Positions 34,173 to 43,298 are shown, numbered from the stretch's first letter. The stretch is DNA of 64,000 nucleotides from Paenibacillus gyeongsangnamensis (GCF_027533625.1 NZ_JAQAGZ010000032.1:1-64000), one strand, 5' to 3'. Notes: generated from the sequence alone by a model not told the origin. Translations and numbers: made by a program.

Positions 34173-34733
34173 TTAGCGCAGCTTAAATCCGACCTTGACC
34201 GTGGAGCCGCTGAAGCCGATATCCCGGACCGTGAGCCTTCTCGGCAAATAGTCGTTCAGCGGCAGCCGAAGCGGCTCCAGACGGAACCAGCCGAGCGGCA
34301 CCCTAATATCTTTAATTCGAGTGCCCGTATGGATAGCCGTCAAGTTCGGCTCCTCCCACCCCAGCTCGAAGTCCAGTGTCGCCTCGGCCAAATAGCTGCC
34401 CTGAACGAGCAGGTTCACGTCGGCTGTCAGCCTCTCTCCCTGCAGATAGAACCGGGCCCCTGTCAAGGTGACCCCGGGTTTAACCTGCGTATGCTGGGCC
34501 AGCGCTTTTTTGAGCAGATCGTTGACCTCCTGCTCGCTTAGCGTCACCTCCAGCTTCCGGGACATCAGCATGCTGAACACCTTATCCTTCATCGGCAGCT
34601 CGGCGTAAGACAAATCCAACTTCTGGTTAGGCTGGACGTACCATAACGTGACCGCCAGCAGCACCACGCAGAGAAATACGAGGCCGGTCAGCCCCTTCAG
34701 CAGCGTCTTCAGCGAAAATCCCTCCCCCACCAT
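34173..34733 (-). CDS. YpmS-like membrane-anchored protein (DUF2140-type)
   Basis: 186 residues: one N-terminal membrane helix (TGLVFLCVVLLAVTLWYV), then an extracytoplasmic beta-rich domain with LEVTLSEQEVNDLLKKAL and FYLQGERLTADVNLLV. The pattern resembles Bacillus YpmS (DUF2140), whose function is unknown. It is preceded on minus by the DEAD-box helicase with a 42-nt gap, so co-transcription is possible. Confidence 0.65.
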   Translation of the reverse strand: MVGEGFSLKTLLKGLTGLVFLCVVLLAVTLWYVQPNQKLDLSYAELPMKDKVFSMLMSRKLEVTLSEQEVNDLLKKALAQHTQVKPGVTLTGARFYLQGERLTADVNLLVQGSYLAEATLDFELGWEEPNLTAIHTGTRIKDIRVPLGWFRLEPLRLPLNDYLPRRLTVRDIGFSGSTVKVGFKLR

Positions 34734-34775
34734 TTTCGCCTTTGCCCGGATGCCGATATCGGCCGGGACAAGCGG

Positions 34776-36242
34776 TTAGGCTCGGGGCTTCCCCTCGCCG
34801 TCCTGCTGCCGCTTCTCCTTCAGCCAGCGCGGAGCCCCTTTGTTTTTGCGGTCCTGCTCCCGTTCGCGTTCCGTCTTCCGCGGACTCGCGACAGCCGGCT
34901 TGGACGGCTTCGCGGCAGGGACGGACGCGCTCGGCTTTACCGGCCGCACGGGCTTACCGGCGGTCCGGGCGGATGCGCCTTGCGCCTTCCCCGGCTCCGC
35001 CGAAGCGCGTCTAGGCTCCTTGGCCGAGGTCCGTACCTCGCCCTCCGCGGGCGCGGCGCTGCGGAGCTCCTTCCGCTTCCTCGCCTCACGCCGGATTTCC
35101 AGCTCCTGCTTCGGGTCAAAAATACGCCCGTGCGACAGCTCCCTGCGCTCGATCGAGATGCCGAGCGTCTTGGAGAACTTGTCCATAATGAACTGCTGCT
35201 TCGGTGTAACGATGGACAGCGCTAGGCCTTGACGGCCCATTCGGCCGGTCCGCCCAACGCGGTGCACGTAATGATCGGCGTCGGTCGGCGGATCCAGGTT
35301 GATCACGTGCGTCACCTGCGGCAGGTCCAGCCCCCGGGCGGCGACATCGGTAGCGAGCAGCAGCTGGAACCGGCCCGCGCGGAACGCTTGCATCGTCCGG
35401 GCCCGCTCCTGCTTGAACGAATCGCCGTACAACCCTTCTACGGACAAACCGGCATACTGCAGCTTGGCCACCGCCTCGCCGATTTCGTCCGTCTCATTAA
35501 TAAATACGATTGCCGCCTTCGGATTATACTGCCGGACCAAGCGGCGCAGCGTATCGATCTTATCCCGTTCCTCGCTGACAAAATACAGATGCTCCAGCGT
35601 CTCCGACGTCCGCTGCGCCGGATTTACGCGAACGTACACCGGCTCCCGCATCCAGCGGTCCACCACCTGCTGCAAGGGCGCAGGCATCGTCGCGGAGAAG
35701 AACAGCAGCTGCTTCTCGCGCAGCATGCCCTTGAACAGCGCCTCCACATCCTGCATGGAGCCGAGCTCGAACACCTGGTCGACCTCGTCAACAACGACCG
35801 TACGGATTTGGTGAAGCTTCAGCTTGCGCAGCTTCACGAGCTCTTGTACGCGCCCCGGCGTGCCGACGACGACCTGCGGCTTCAGCTTCAGCTTATCGAT
35901 CTGGCGCTCGATGGACGCGCCGCCGATCAGCTGCTGCACGCGCACATCCGTATCCTTTGTGAGCTGCTCGAGCGTCTGCACGATCTGCATGCCGAGCTCG
36001 CGCGTCGGCACGAGAACAAGCGCCTGTACCTCGCGTGCGGCCGGATCGATCCGGTGCAGCAGCGGAAGCGCAAACGCCAGCGTCTTGCCCGTGCCCGTCT
36101 GGGACTGGGCTACTATATCTTTCCCTTCGAAAATCAGCGGAATGGCCTCCGCTTGAATCGGCGAGGGCTCCTGAATCCCCAGCTCTTGAAGCCGTTTCAA
36201 AAAAAAACGTTGAATCGATAATGCAGCGAATCCTTGACTCAT
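34776..36242 (-). CDS. DEAD-box ATP-dependent RNA helicase
   Basis: 488 residues with all helicase motifs in order: Q-motif near PSPIQAEAIP, AQSQTGTGKT (I), PTRELGMQ (Ia), GTPGR (Ib), VDEVDQ (II, a DEVD variant of DEAD), SATMP (III), FINETDE region, ARGLDLPQ (V) and HRVGRTGRMG (VI). A basic, Ala/Pro/Lys-rich tail (about 380-488) likely binds RNA non-specifically. Roles in ribosome assembly or cold-shock RNA remodelling are typical. The ATG at 36242 has AAGGAAGG upstream. Confidence 0.93.
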   Translation of the reverse strand: MSQGFAALSIQRFFLKRLQELGIQEPSPIQAEAIPLIFEGKDIVAQSQTGTGKTLAFALPLLHRIDPAAREVQALVLVPTRELGMQIVQTLEQLTKDTDVRVQQLIGGASIERQIDKLKLKPQVVVGTPGRVQELVKLRKLKLHQIRTVVVDEVDQVFELGSMQDVEALFKGMLREKQLLFFSATMPAPLQQVVDRWMREPVYVRVNPAQRTSETLEHLYFVSEERDKIDTLRRLVRQYNPKAAIVFINETDEIGEAVAKLQYAGLSVEGLYGDSFKQERARTMQAFRAGRFQLLLATDVAARGLDLPQVTHVINLDPPTDADHYVHRVGRTGRMGRQGLALSIVTPKQQFIMDKFSKTLGISIERRELSHGRIFDPKQELEIRREARKRKELRSAAPAEGEVRTSAKEPRRASAEPGKAQGASARTAGKPVRPVKPSASVPAAKPSKPAVASPRKTEREREQDRKNKGAPRWLKEKRQQDGEGKPRA

Positions 36243-36321
36243 AACATCCTTCCTTCCTGACCTTTCCATTCAACTAGTATACCACGCGGGCCGCCGCCCG
36301 CAAAGGAAAGACGGATGCGAA

Positions 36322-37260
36322 TCAGCGTGCCCGTTCCGTTCCTAGGGAGCCGCTCATTTCCTCCAGCTTGCGCGTGATCCAGGCGAACACGGCGTCCAGC
36401 GCACGCTCCTCCGTCTCCCGGGGGAACCGGTGCTCCAGCCCGTCGTATAAATCCATCGCATAATCCTTGCCCGCCCGCTCCAGCGCCGCCGCCAGCTTCC
36501 TGGCCTGGCCTACGCTGACCTGCGAATCCGCCGTGCCGTGCACGATCAGCACGGGAACCGGGATCGCCTCCGCCCAGTAGACGGGGGAGCGCCTTTCGTA
36601 AGCTTCCGCATCCTTGCGGGGATGTCCGACGACGCGCTTCAGCATCCGGCGCAGGTCAACCCGCTCCTCGTAAGTATCGAACATGTCGCTGACGCCGCTC
36701 CAGACGACGACCGGCCCCGTACCGGGGCGTTCTTTGGCCGCCAGCATCGCCATCACGGCGCCCCGGGAGAACCCGATCAGCGCCACGCGTCCCGGGCGCA
36801 CCTCCGGGAGCGACTGCACAAGGGTCAGCGCATGCAACACGTCGTGCCGATCCTCTCCGGCAAAATCCTCCCGTCCTTCTCCACCCTCATTGCCCCGATA
36901 ATACGGAGCGAACACCGCATACCCCCGCTTCGCCATCGAGAGCACCCGCCGTTTGCGCACCATCCCGACCTTGCGGATGCCTCCGCGGCAAAATAAGACC
37001 GCAGGCAAGGGAGCCTGCGCCGCGGGCACAGCTAACAGCCCCTTCACCTGCAGTCCCTGGCTCATATACGTAACCAGATGCAGCGCAATATGCTTGTTCG
37101 GGCTGCGAAGCGGTTCGCGGCTTACCAGCATGCCACCCTGCAGCTTGTCCGCGCCGCCCTCCGAATTCTCCGCTTGATGCCGGGTTAAGGCATCCTTCGG
37201 CCCGCCATCCGGCGTCCCGCTATGCAGCAGATCCATTTTACCGCTGATATGCGAATCCAT
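36322..37260 (-). CDS. Alpha/beta hydrolase (prolyl-oligopeptidase-like)
   Basis: 312 residues with the hydrolase core in the second half: oxyanion region LFCRGGIRKVG, YYRGNEGGEGREDF, nucleophile elbow GFSRG, LIVHGTADSQVSV (acid) and GLEHRFP (His). The N-terminal 60 residues are polar and poorly ordered. No signal peptide. Likely an esterase or peptidase of unknown substrate, similar to S9-type dipeptidyl hydrolases. Divergent from the YusU gene. Confidence 0.85.
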   Translation of the reverse strand: MDSHISGKMDLLHSGTPDGGPKDALTRHQAENSEGGADKLQGGMLVSREPLRSPNKHIALHLVTYMSQGLQVKGLLAVPAAQAPLPAVLFCRGGIRKVGMVRKRRVLSMAKRGYAVFAPYYRGNEGGEGREDFAGEDRHDVLHALTLVQSLPEVRPGRVALIGFSRGAVMAMLAAKERPGTGPVVVWSGVSDMFDTYEERVDLRRMLKRVVGHPRKDAEAYERRSPVYWAEAIPVPVLIVHGTADSQVSVGQARKLAAALERAGKDYAMDLYDGLEHRFPRETEERALDAVFAWITRKLEEMSGSLGTERAR

Positions 37261-37339
37261 CACTTATTCTCATTCCTTAAATTCCGGCTTGATAGGTTAC
37301 TGAAATAACAGCCTGAACACTTGCCGGCCGTGCCGGTTT

Positions 37340-37369
37340 TTGACATGAAAGGCCTTCAAGAGCTACACT
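37340..37369 (+). promoter_or_regulatory. Promoter of the YusU-like gene
   Basis: TTGACA (37340-37345), 18-bp spacer, TACACT (37364-37369). Confidence 0.6.
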
Positions 37370-37401
37370 GACTATATTATGGCCTGAAAGGTGGATTTTC
37401 A

Positions 37402-37671
37402 ATGAATGCCCGCTTTCAAACGGAATTTGACGCCCTGGTGGAGAAATTCGCCGAGCTTCTGACAGGAGACGCCTCTCCCGAAACGATCGAAAAAATCAAG
37501 CTCTGGTCCGTATACAACCATATTCATAAAACGATGCCCGCGCTGGCCAGCCACTGGAATCAGAATCATCCGGAGAGCAAAGCCGACATCCGCAGGCTGT
37601 TTGAAGAGGTGCGCGATCTGAATCAGAAGCTAAAGGCCGAGAACAAAGCTTCCTCCAGCGAAGAAAAGTAA
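37402..37671 (+). CDS. YusU-like protein (DUF2573)
   Basis: 89 residues, helical, with FDALVEKFAELLTGDASPETIEKIKLWSVYNHIHKTMPALASHWNQ as the main block. It looks like Bacillus YusU by memory of the family (DUF2573), a small soluble protein without known function. Own promoter and terminator; AAGGTGG site before the ATG. Confidence 0.75.
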   Translation: MNARFQTEFDALVEKFAELLTGDASPETIEKIKLWSVYNHIHKTMPALASHWNQNHPESKADIRRLFEEVRDLNQKLKAENKASSSEEK

Positions 37672-37685
37672 GAGCTCAAAGTATT

Positions 37686-37725
37686 AAAAGCCGGAAATCC
37701 TTTATTTCAGAGGTTTCCGGCTTTT
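37686..37725. terminator. Bidirectional terminator
   Basis: AAAAGCCGGAAA-TCCT...AGG-TTTCCGGCTTTT; serves YusU-like gene and the convergent SDR. Confidence 0.85.
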
Positions 37726-37778
37726 AGTTTTTGAGTATTGACACAATATATGACAGGTCCGCTCCCCGCCCGGGAGGC

Positions 37779-38555
37779 TTACTTCCGGTTCAGCAGCTTA
37801 TGCGCAACCCCGTCGAACAGCCGGGGAAACAGCTGGTACAGCTTCACTCCCGCAGCCGCTGCGAGCGGCAAGTCAATTTCCGGCTTCCGGCGCTCGACCG
37901 CCGCCAGCACCTGCCCCGCCACCCGCTCCGGCTTCAGCATGAACCATTTGACATTCTTGACGTAATTCCCGCCGGGATCGGCCTTGTCGAAGAACGGCGT
38001 GTCGATCGGACCCGGATTGACAGCCGTCACATAGACGCCTGTGCCCCTCAGCTCCTGCCGCAAGCAGTTCGTCAGCCCGAGCACGGCGTGCTTCGACGCC
38101 GAATAACCGCTCGACTTGGGCGAACCGATCTTTCCCGCCATCGATGCGATATTCACGATGTGTCCGCTTCCCTGCCGCAGCATGTGCGGCAGTACCGATT
38201 TCGTACAGCGGACAGTCCCCATATAATTGACATCCATCATACTCTCGAATTCCGTTACCGGAGCGTCCACGAACCGGTCGAACACCCCGTAGCCCGCATT
38301 ATTGATCAGCAGGTCGATGCGGCCGTACCGACCGATCACCTCCCTCATGGTCCGTTCCACCTGCTCGGTGGAGGTCACGTCCAGCAGGTACACGCCATGC
38401 TCACCCCGAACGGCTCCGGCCGCCTCCTTCAGCTTGTCCTCGCGCCGCGCCATGAGGATCGGCACCGCTCCGCGCTTCGACAGCTCACGCGCCATCAACG
38501 CCCCGATCCCGCTGGACGCTCCCGTAATTACCGCGATTTTCTTGTTCCAGTCCAT
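37779..38555 (-). CDS. Classical short-chain dehydrogenase/reductase
   Basis: 258 residues: cofactor loop TGASSGIG (residues 11-18), NNAGYG, catalytic Ser in NIASMAG and the YxxxK pair in GYSASKHA, then NPGPIDTPF. The pattern suits an NADP-linked oxidoreductase of the YqjQ/DltE-like group. The C-terminal LPLAAAAGVKLYQLFPRLFD is hydrophobic and may touch the membrane. GGGGGGCGGAG precedes the ATG at 38555. Confidence 0.9.
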   Translation of the reverse strand: MDWNKKIAVITGASSGIGALMARELSKRGAVPILMARREDKLKEAAGAVRGEHGVYLLDVTSTEQVERTMREVIGRYGRIDLLINNAGYGVFDRFVDAPVTEFESMMDVNYMGTVRCTKSVLPHMLRQGSGHIVNIASMAGKIGSPKSSGYSASKHAVLGLTNCLRQELRGTGVYVTAVNPGPIDTPFFDKADPGGNYVKNVKWFMLKPERVAGQVLAAVERRKPEIDLPLAAAAGVKLYQLFPRLFDGVAHKLLNRK

Positions 38556-38696
38556 CTCCGCCCCCCCTAAACGTTCGTCTTGCTCTCTATTGTACTCCCC
38601 GGGATGCAAAAGAAAAACCGTCATAGAATCGACGGCCTTTCGCATGATTACCCATACGCTGAAGCGCAGGGAGGGTCTTAATCCATGCACTCTATT

Positions 38697-38751
38697 TCAA
38701 AAAAAGAGCGGATGCCTCATCGCCGGCTTCCCGGCGGCAAGGCATCCGCTT
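38697..38751 (-). terminator. Terminator hairpin after cheX
   Basis: AGCGGATGCCT pairs with AGGCATCCGCT; on minus it is followed by CTTTTTTTG. Confidence 0.75.
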
Positions 38752-38775
38752 CTTCGTCTTCTGCTCCGCCATTCC

Positions 38776-39234
38776 TCAGGCGATCAGCACTTGGATGTCG
38801 AGCTCGCCGATGCCGTCCATAATGAGCGGAATCGTCAAAGCCTTCTTGGCCGAGAAACCTGTAGAATTGGAGGAGTGCAACAGCTTCGGCGGCGTAATAT
38901 CGACGCGCACTCCTTGATTGAACAGCATGGTGCTGGCGTTGCCGCTGATCATATTGCCCAGCTCCGAGATGGCGCTCTTGCTCATCTCGTCCATTTCCGT
39001 AACCGTAAAGCCCCCCATCATGGCCGAAACGACCTTCATCGCCACATCCTCATGCAGTCCGAACACGATGTCCCCGTGCATCTGACCGGTCATGCCGATT
39101 TGGATCCAGATATAGTTCTCGACGAACAGCACATCCTTGACGCCCAATTGCCCGGTGGTTGGTCGAACATTTGCGACTTGCTCAATGACGATCCTAGCAG
39201 ATTCCAAGAACGGGTTAATCAACTCTGCCTTCAT
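38776..39234 (-). CDS. cheX: CheX-type CheY-P phosphatase
   Basis: 152 residues of the CheC/CheX/FliY family: the conserved helix SAISELGNMISGNASTMLF carries the E-x-x-N phosphatase motif, preceded by the M-T-G-x-x-H/GDIVF strand block and followed by PPKLLHS. CheX removes phosphate from CheY in chemotaxis. It stands alone here, away from any che or fli cluster. Own terminator. Confidence 0.85.
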   Translation of the reverse strand: MKAELINPFLESARIVIEQVANVRPTTGQLGVKDVLFVENYIWIQIGMTGQMHGDIVFGLHEDVAMKVVSAMMGGFTVTEMDEMSKSAISELGNMISGNASTMLFNQGVRVDITPPKLLHSSNSTGFSAKKALTIPLIMDGIGELDIQVLIA

Positions 39235-39422
39235 AGATGACCGGTCTCCTTTTCGACAATAGGCCCGCTTCTTAGGACCTTATCCTCAATCCATTATACC
39301 CAAAGATTGGAGTCAAGTATAGAACCTTTGTCACCTTTCATACAAATTTAGAATGGACTATCCAGGGATTCCAGAAACACCCTGTTCGTTAAAGGAGCAT
39401 AGAATCGTCACAGCAGCCGCAT

Positions 39423-40289
39423 CTACTTCGTCACAGGCACCGAGTTTTGCAAATATTCTTCAAGCGTCAAGCCTTTGGTTGTCAGCTCCTTGGCCAACGT
39501 CACGCCGACATACCGGATATGCCAAGGCTCGTATTGGTAGCCCGTCACGTCTTCCTTCCCTTTCGGATAACGGATGATAAAACCGTATTCCGAAGCGTGC
39601 TTCGCGAGCCAATCGGCTTCCTTAGTCGCCCCGAAGCAGTCCTGCGCTTGACATTTGCCGTCGCTGCCCGACAGATCGATGGCAAGCCCCGTTTCATGCT
39701 CGCTGTGGCCCGGCAGGGCGCTGTATTTGCGGGCGGCTTCCTCGCCGTCCGCCTTTGCATAGTTGTTGAACAGAACCCGCTGCGTGCTCTCAGAGCGGAA
39801 GGCCGATACCCCGGCCAGCGAGAAGCCGTCCTTCTTCGCTCCTGCGACGAGCGACTCGAGCGCCTTGGCGGCTTCCTTGCGCATCATGCGCTTCTCCGAC
39901 TGCTCCTTGAAGGTGAACGGAATATTCGGCTCGACAAGATCGGCAGGCTTATAGTTCGGCGGCAGCGCGTACGTCTTGTTCACCAGAACGGCGATATCGT
40001 CCGGTTTGGCCACGACTTGAACCGCGCCTCCTTGCCCCGAAGCCGCATTCGGCTTGCCTGCTGCGCTGCCCGTTCCTGATGCCCCTGCGCCGGCTTTAGC
40101 CGGGTCTTGGGCCGGGGCCGTCGTTTGCGAGGATGGCGCCGAGGCGCTACCCTGAACGGCGGATGGGCTTGTCGCTCCGGCGTCGCCGGCGCTTCCTTTC
40201 GCAGGCGGCGTGCTTCCGCAGCCGGCGAGCAGGGTTAGCATACCGGCAAGGGTCAGAACGATCGTGACGGGGGTGCGAAATGAGTTCAT
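39423..40289 (-). CDS. D-Ala-D-Ala carboxypeptidase lipoprotein (VanY/M15B)
   Basis: 288 residues. Signal peptide with lipobox LLAGCGS (Cys about residue 24), then an Ala/Gly/Ser/Pro-rich linker of about 70 residues, then an M15 peptidase domain: GVSAFRSESTQ, LPGHSEHETGLAIDLSG (zinc His and Asp) and YEPWHIRYVG (third ligand). It trims the terminal D-Ala of peptidoglycan stems on the outer face of the membrane. ATG at 40289 with GAGGAG upstream at a slightly long distance. Confidence 0.92.
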   Translation of the reverse strand: MNSFRTPVTIVLTLAGMLTLLAGCGSTPPAKGSAGDAGATSPSAVQGSASAPSSQTTAPAQDPAKAGAGASGTGSAAGKPNAASGQGGAVQVVAKPDDIAVLVNKTYALPPNYKPADLVEPNIPFTFKEQSEKRMMRKEAAKALESLVAGAKKDGFSLAGVSAFRSESTQRVLFNNYAKADGEEAARKYSALPGHSEHETGLAIDLSGSDGKCQAQDCFGATKEADWLAKHASEYGFIIRYPKGKEDVTGYQYEPWHIRYVGVTLAKELTTKGLTLEEYLQNSVPVTK

Positions 40290-40515
40290 GTATGGTCTAA
40301 GCTCCTCTATCCGATGATATGTTCTATTGTACAAGAAAGGTGCGATCGGCGGCAAAACCCGCGCTTCGCTCCGGCATCCCGGGACTTGTCCCCGGAACCG
40401 TAAGCTTGGGCGCAGGCGGCTTCCGTGTTACAATGAAGCCGGAATGCCGGTGCCGCCTCACGGGCCGGCCTCAGGCCGCTAACCATGTGTATAGAAGGAA
40501 AGGATTAACGAATTC

Positions 40516-41682
40516 ATGAGACCGATTTATTTTTTGCGCATGTACAACTTTTTGTATTTCGCCCTGCTGGCGATGTTTATTTCATTCCTCCCCGTCTACC
40601 TGGATGCCCAGGGGCTTCCGACAACGAAGATCGGGCTCATCATCGGGACCGGGGGGATCATTACGATTTTCGCGCAGCCTCTGTGGGGCATGATCAGCGA
40701 CCGGACCAAAACGATCAAAAAAATTATCGTGCTGCTCACGGTCTGCTCTACGGTGCTTGGAACCTTCTTGTATGCGTCAGGCAGCTTTATCGTGCTTCTT
40801 GTATTCACGATGCTGCTTTACTTCTTCTTGATGCCGCTCGACCCGTTAACGGAGAGCCTGAACTTTCAAGCCGCCGAAGCCAGCGGCGTAAGCTACGGCT
40901 CGATGCGGACGTTCGGAGCGGTTGGATACGCCGTCATGTCGCTGGCCGTAGGCTACGCCATGCTGTATCTGGGGCTCGGCAGTCTGGCGCTGCTGTTCGC
41001 GGGCATCGGCGTGATCAGCCTGCTCGTCTGCCTCGGGCTTCCCGACGCGCCCGTAACCGGCAAGCCCGTCACGCTGAAGAGCCTGCGCAGCTTTCTAAGC
41101 TACGGAGAGACGCTCTGGTTCCTCGTGCTCATCTTCATTACCGCCGTTCCCCAGCGCATCAACGATACGTACCTCGGCGTGTATATCCGCCAGCTGGGCG
41201 GCGGCAGCGAGCTCGTCGGCCAAGCCTGGTTTCTTGCGGCGGGCAGTGAAATTCTCGTATTCGCACTGAGCTTCTGGTGGCTGCGCCGAGGCAAAGAGCT
41301 GATGATCATCTCGTTTGCCGGCGCATTTTATGTGATCCGCTTCTTCTTGTCGGCATGGATAACCGATCCGCAAGTTCTGGTGCTGCTGCAGCTGCTGCAA
41401 ACCTTCACTTTTCCCGTCTTCTATACGGCTGCGATTCAATATTTGTACCGGATCGTTCCGGAAGAGTGGCGGGCGACGGGACAGACCGTGCTGGCGCTCC
41501 TCTTCTTCGGCGTCTCCGGAATCGTCGCTTCATACCTGGGCGGATGGCTGTTCGAAGCGCTCGGAGGCCGCTCGCTATATTTGCTCATCTCCGGCATGTC
41601 CTTCGCGGGCCTCTTGTTCAGCTTCGTGCTGCAGCGGGTTTACGGTACGCAAATGCGTACGGACGGGACGACCGGATCGTAA
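40516..41682 (+). CDS. MFS transporter (MFS_1-like/PF12832 type)
   Basis: 388 residues, about 12 helices: FLPVYLDAQGLPTTKIGLIIG, QPLWGMISDRTKTIKK (MFS motif between helices 2 and 3), and VSYGSMRTFGAVGYAVMSLAVGYA as in the nucleoside/oligosaccharide-proton-symporter-like group. The substrate is unknown. RBS AGAAGGAAAGG before the ATG. Divergent from the VanY-like lipoprotein. Confidence 0.85.
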   Translation: MRPIYFLRMYNFLYFALLAMFISFLPVYLDAQGLPTTKIGLIIGTGGIITIFAQPLWGMISDRTKTIKKIIVLLTVCSTVLGTFLYASGSFIVLLVFTMLLYFFLMPLDPLTESLNFQAAEASGVSYGSMRTFGAVGYAVMSLAVGYAMLYLGLGSLALLFAGIGVISLLVCLGLPDAPVTGKPVTLKSLRSFLSYGETLWFLVLIFITAVPQRINDTYLGVYIRQLGGGSELVGQAWFLAAGSEILVFALSFWWLRRGKELMIISFAGAFYVIRFFLSAWITDPQVLVLLQLLQTFTFPVFYTAAIQYLYRIVPEEWRATGQTVLALLFFGVSGIVASYLGGWLFEALGGRSLYLLISGMSFAGLLFSFVLQRVYGTQMRTDGTTGS

Positions 41683-41689
41683 CGAGGGG

Positions 41690-41709
41690 GAGAATATCTT
41701 CTCCTTTTT
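41690..41709 (+). terminator. Short terminator hairpin
   Basis: GGAGAATATCTTCTCC followed by TTTTTATT; overlaps the end of the convergent Nudix gene. Confidence 0.5.
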
Positions 41710-42148
41710 ATTCCCATCCGTAGCCCGTATAAAAAGTGCCTTTCATCGCCTGCTCCACCGCAAGCCGCACATGGGGAATCGTATCCTCCGGAAGCTCATC
41801 CAGCGGAAACCAGCCCATCTCCGAGCACTTGTCCGGCTCCATATTCGACGGTTCCCCTTCCCAATCTTCTACCCTCAGGAAAAAATCGATCCACTCCCCC
41901 GAATCCGAATGGCGGTGCATCACGCCGACCACCTTCAGCTGTTCCGGATCGACCTTGACACCCGCTTCTTCCAAGGCCTCCCGCGCGGCGGCTTGCTTCA
42001 CTTCTTCTCCGCCGTCGAGCTTCCCGGCGACCAGGCTGAGTTTTCCGTCTTCATAATTCGTATTTGCCCGCCTGAGCATCAGGAGCTGTCCATCTCGAAT
42101 GAACAGTAAATAAACCGCGCTATAAACGGCAAACCAACGTTTTGCCAT
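41708..42148 (-). CDS. Nudix hydrolase
   Basis: 146 residues with a complete Nudix box in GKLDGGEEVKQAAAREALEEAGV (G-x5-E-x7-R-E-x2-E-E-x-G). It hydrolyses a nucleoside diphosphate linked to another moiety; the substrate is unknown. The N-terminal YLLFIRDGQLLMLRRANTNY strand and later HRHSDSGEWIDFFL are typical of small MutT/ADP-ribose-like members. It follows the lipoprotein gene 22 nt upstream, probably in one transcript. Confidence 0.9.
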   Translation of the reverse strand: MAKRWFAVYSAVYLLFIRDGQLLMLRRANTNYEDGKLSLVAGKLDGGEEVKQAAAREALEEAGVKVDPEQLKVVGVMHRHSDSGEWIDFFLRVEDWEGEPSNMEPDKCSEMGWFPLDELPEDTIPHVRLAVEQAMKGTFYTGYGWE

Positions 42149-42170
42149 TGGCCATCCTTCTCTCGTGTTG

Positions 42171-42881
42171 TTATAACGGTTTCCGTTCCGTCCGAGTCAG
42201 CACCCATCTCGCGGCCGCCGCTTGAGGCTCAAAATAATAGACGGTCACGCCGTCCATTCCGGCGGCGTAACCTCCCGTAACCGCCAGCTGGCCGTCCTGC
42301 GCCCGGGGACTCCGATCCGGCTCCATGCCTGTCGTGAATTCCTTGAAGACGCCTTGCCCGGTTTGGAACTCGAAGAGGGCGGCCTCCCCGTTCCGAATGC
42401 CGTACACGCGAAACTCCACTCCGTGGCAATCCGAATACCGTGGCATAAAATAATACGCCTCCATCCCGGGAAAATCAAGTTTCACAGGCTTGAGCGGCTG
42501 ATCGCGGGGCTGGATGATTTCCCAGTCCCGTAGCGTATCCAGGATTTGTGTCCGGCCGTCCTTGCTTGTGAAGCGGACTTCATAATCGCCGCGGATCGTC
42601 ACATCCTCTTCCTTGCCCAAGCAGCTGGGCGCGCCAAGCTTCGCGATCTTCTCCGGACCGAGAGGCACGATTTGCAGCAGGCCGTCCTTCGCGGCGGCCT
42701 CGGCACGGGGCCGAAGAACCGCCGCCGTGCCGGTGGCGGACTGCTGGAGCAGCTCCTGAGCAGGCTCATCCTCCGGTTTCGGAAGCGGCTTATCGGCAGG
42801 CTTCCCGGAAAGCTCGCATCCGGCGAGCAGCATGGCGGCGGTAAGCAGGCAGAAAGCTGCCGTACGAATAGCCAAATGCAT
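42171..42881 (-). CDS. Putative lipoprotein of unknown function
   Basis: 236 residues from the ATG at 42881 (GAGGGGGA upstream). Signal peptide with lipobox LLAGCELS, a Pro/Lys/Asp-rich linker, then a globular domain with PSCLGKEEDVTIRGDYEVRF and YYFMPRYSDCHGVEFRVYG. Two further cysteines might form a disulphide. I recognise no family. Likely surface-anchored. Upstream partner of the Nudix gene. Confidence 0.65.
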   Translation of the reverse strand: MHLAIRTAAFCLLTAAMLLAGCELSGKPADKPLPKPEDEPAQELLQQSATGTAAVLRPRAEAAAKDGLLQIVPLGPEKIAKLGAPSCLGKEEDVTIRGDYEVRFTSKDGRTQILDTLRDWEIIQPRDQPLKPVKLDFPGMEAYYFMPRYSDCHGVEFRVYGIRNGEAALFEFQTGQGVFKEFTTGMEPDRSPRAQDGQLAVTGGYAAGMDGVTVYYFEPQAAAARWVLTRTERKPL

Positions 42882-43017
42882 GGACAAACGTCCCCCTCGA
42901 TTCCAAATCGTTCCAAGTATAAGACGATGGATTCGCTGCCAAGGTTTCAAAGGGAAAATCTTTTATGCCTTATCCTATGCTCCGTTTTGTTCCCATGCTT
43001 CACACCCGGAAAGATAG

Positions 43018-43050
43018 CTTAAAAAAGCAAGGCCGCCCTGCCCGGGCGGC
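43018..43050 (-). terminator. Distal copy of the duplicated terminator hairpin
   Basis: GCCGCCC-GGGCA-GGGCGGC followed by CTTGCTTTTTT on minus. The same 20-bp hairpin occurs at 43268-43287 right after rpmG, without a T-run. Confidence 0.75.
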
Positions 43051-43287
43051 TAGTTTGTTGAGAAAGTGGTGTTTGACAAGAATAGAGAAGCATACGGAGA
43101 TGGGGTATCTGCTGGAGGAGCGATAGCGTTCGCCTTTGTCTGCGGGAAATACCCGCTACTAAGCGGCTTCGAATAAAAATTTCCTGCAGACAACAGCGAC
43201 CGGAAGTAGATACCCCACCCCTTCGTAACATCTATCACCTCAATTCACCGCTTTCTAGGGCAGCCTCGGCCGCCCTGCCCGGGCGGC
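43031..43287. repeat. R2: palindromic element flanked by a duplicated terminator hairpin
   Basis: GGCCGCCCTGCCCGGGCGGC occurs at 43031-43050 and 43268-43287. Between them is an imperfect palindrome: GGGGTATCT at 43102 pairs with AGATACCCC at 43208, and TTTGTCTGCGGGAAAT at 43135 with ATTTCCTGCAGACAA at 43179, with further paired flanks out to about 43093 and 43229. The design suggests a non-autonomous mobile element that duplicated the terminator on insertion. No other copy is in this window. Confidence 0.65.
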
Positions 43288-43298
43288 ACTCTCCATGG

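Noticed and set aside
43019..43231. 70-codon minus ORF with a GAGGTGAT site inside R2
   Set aside because: It reads through the palindrome and the duplicated terminator hairpin; the element's structure explains the sequence better than a protein does.
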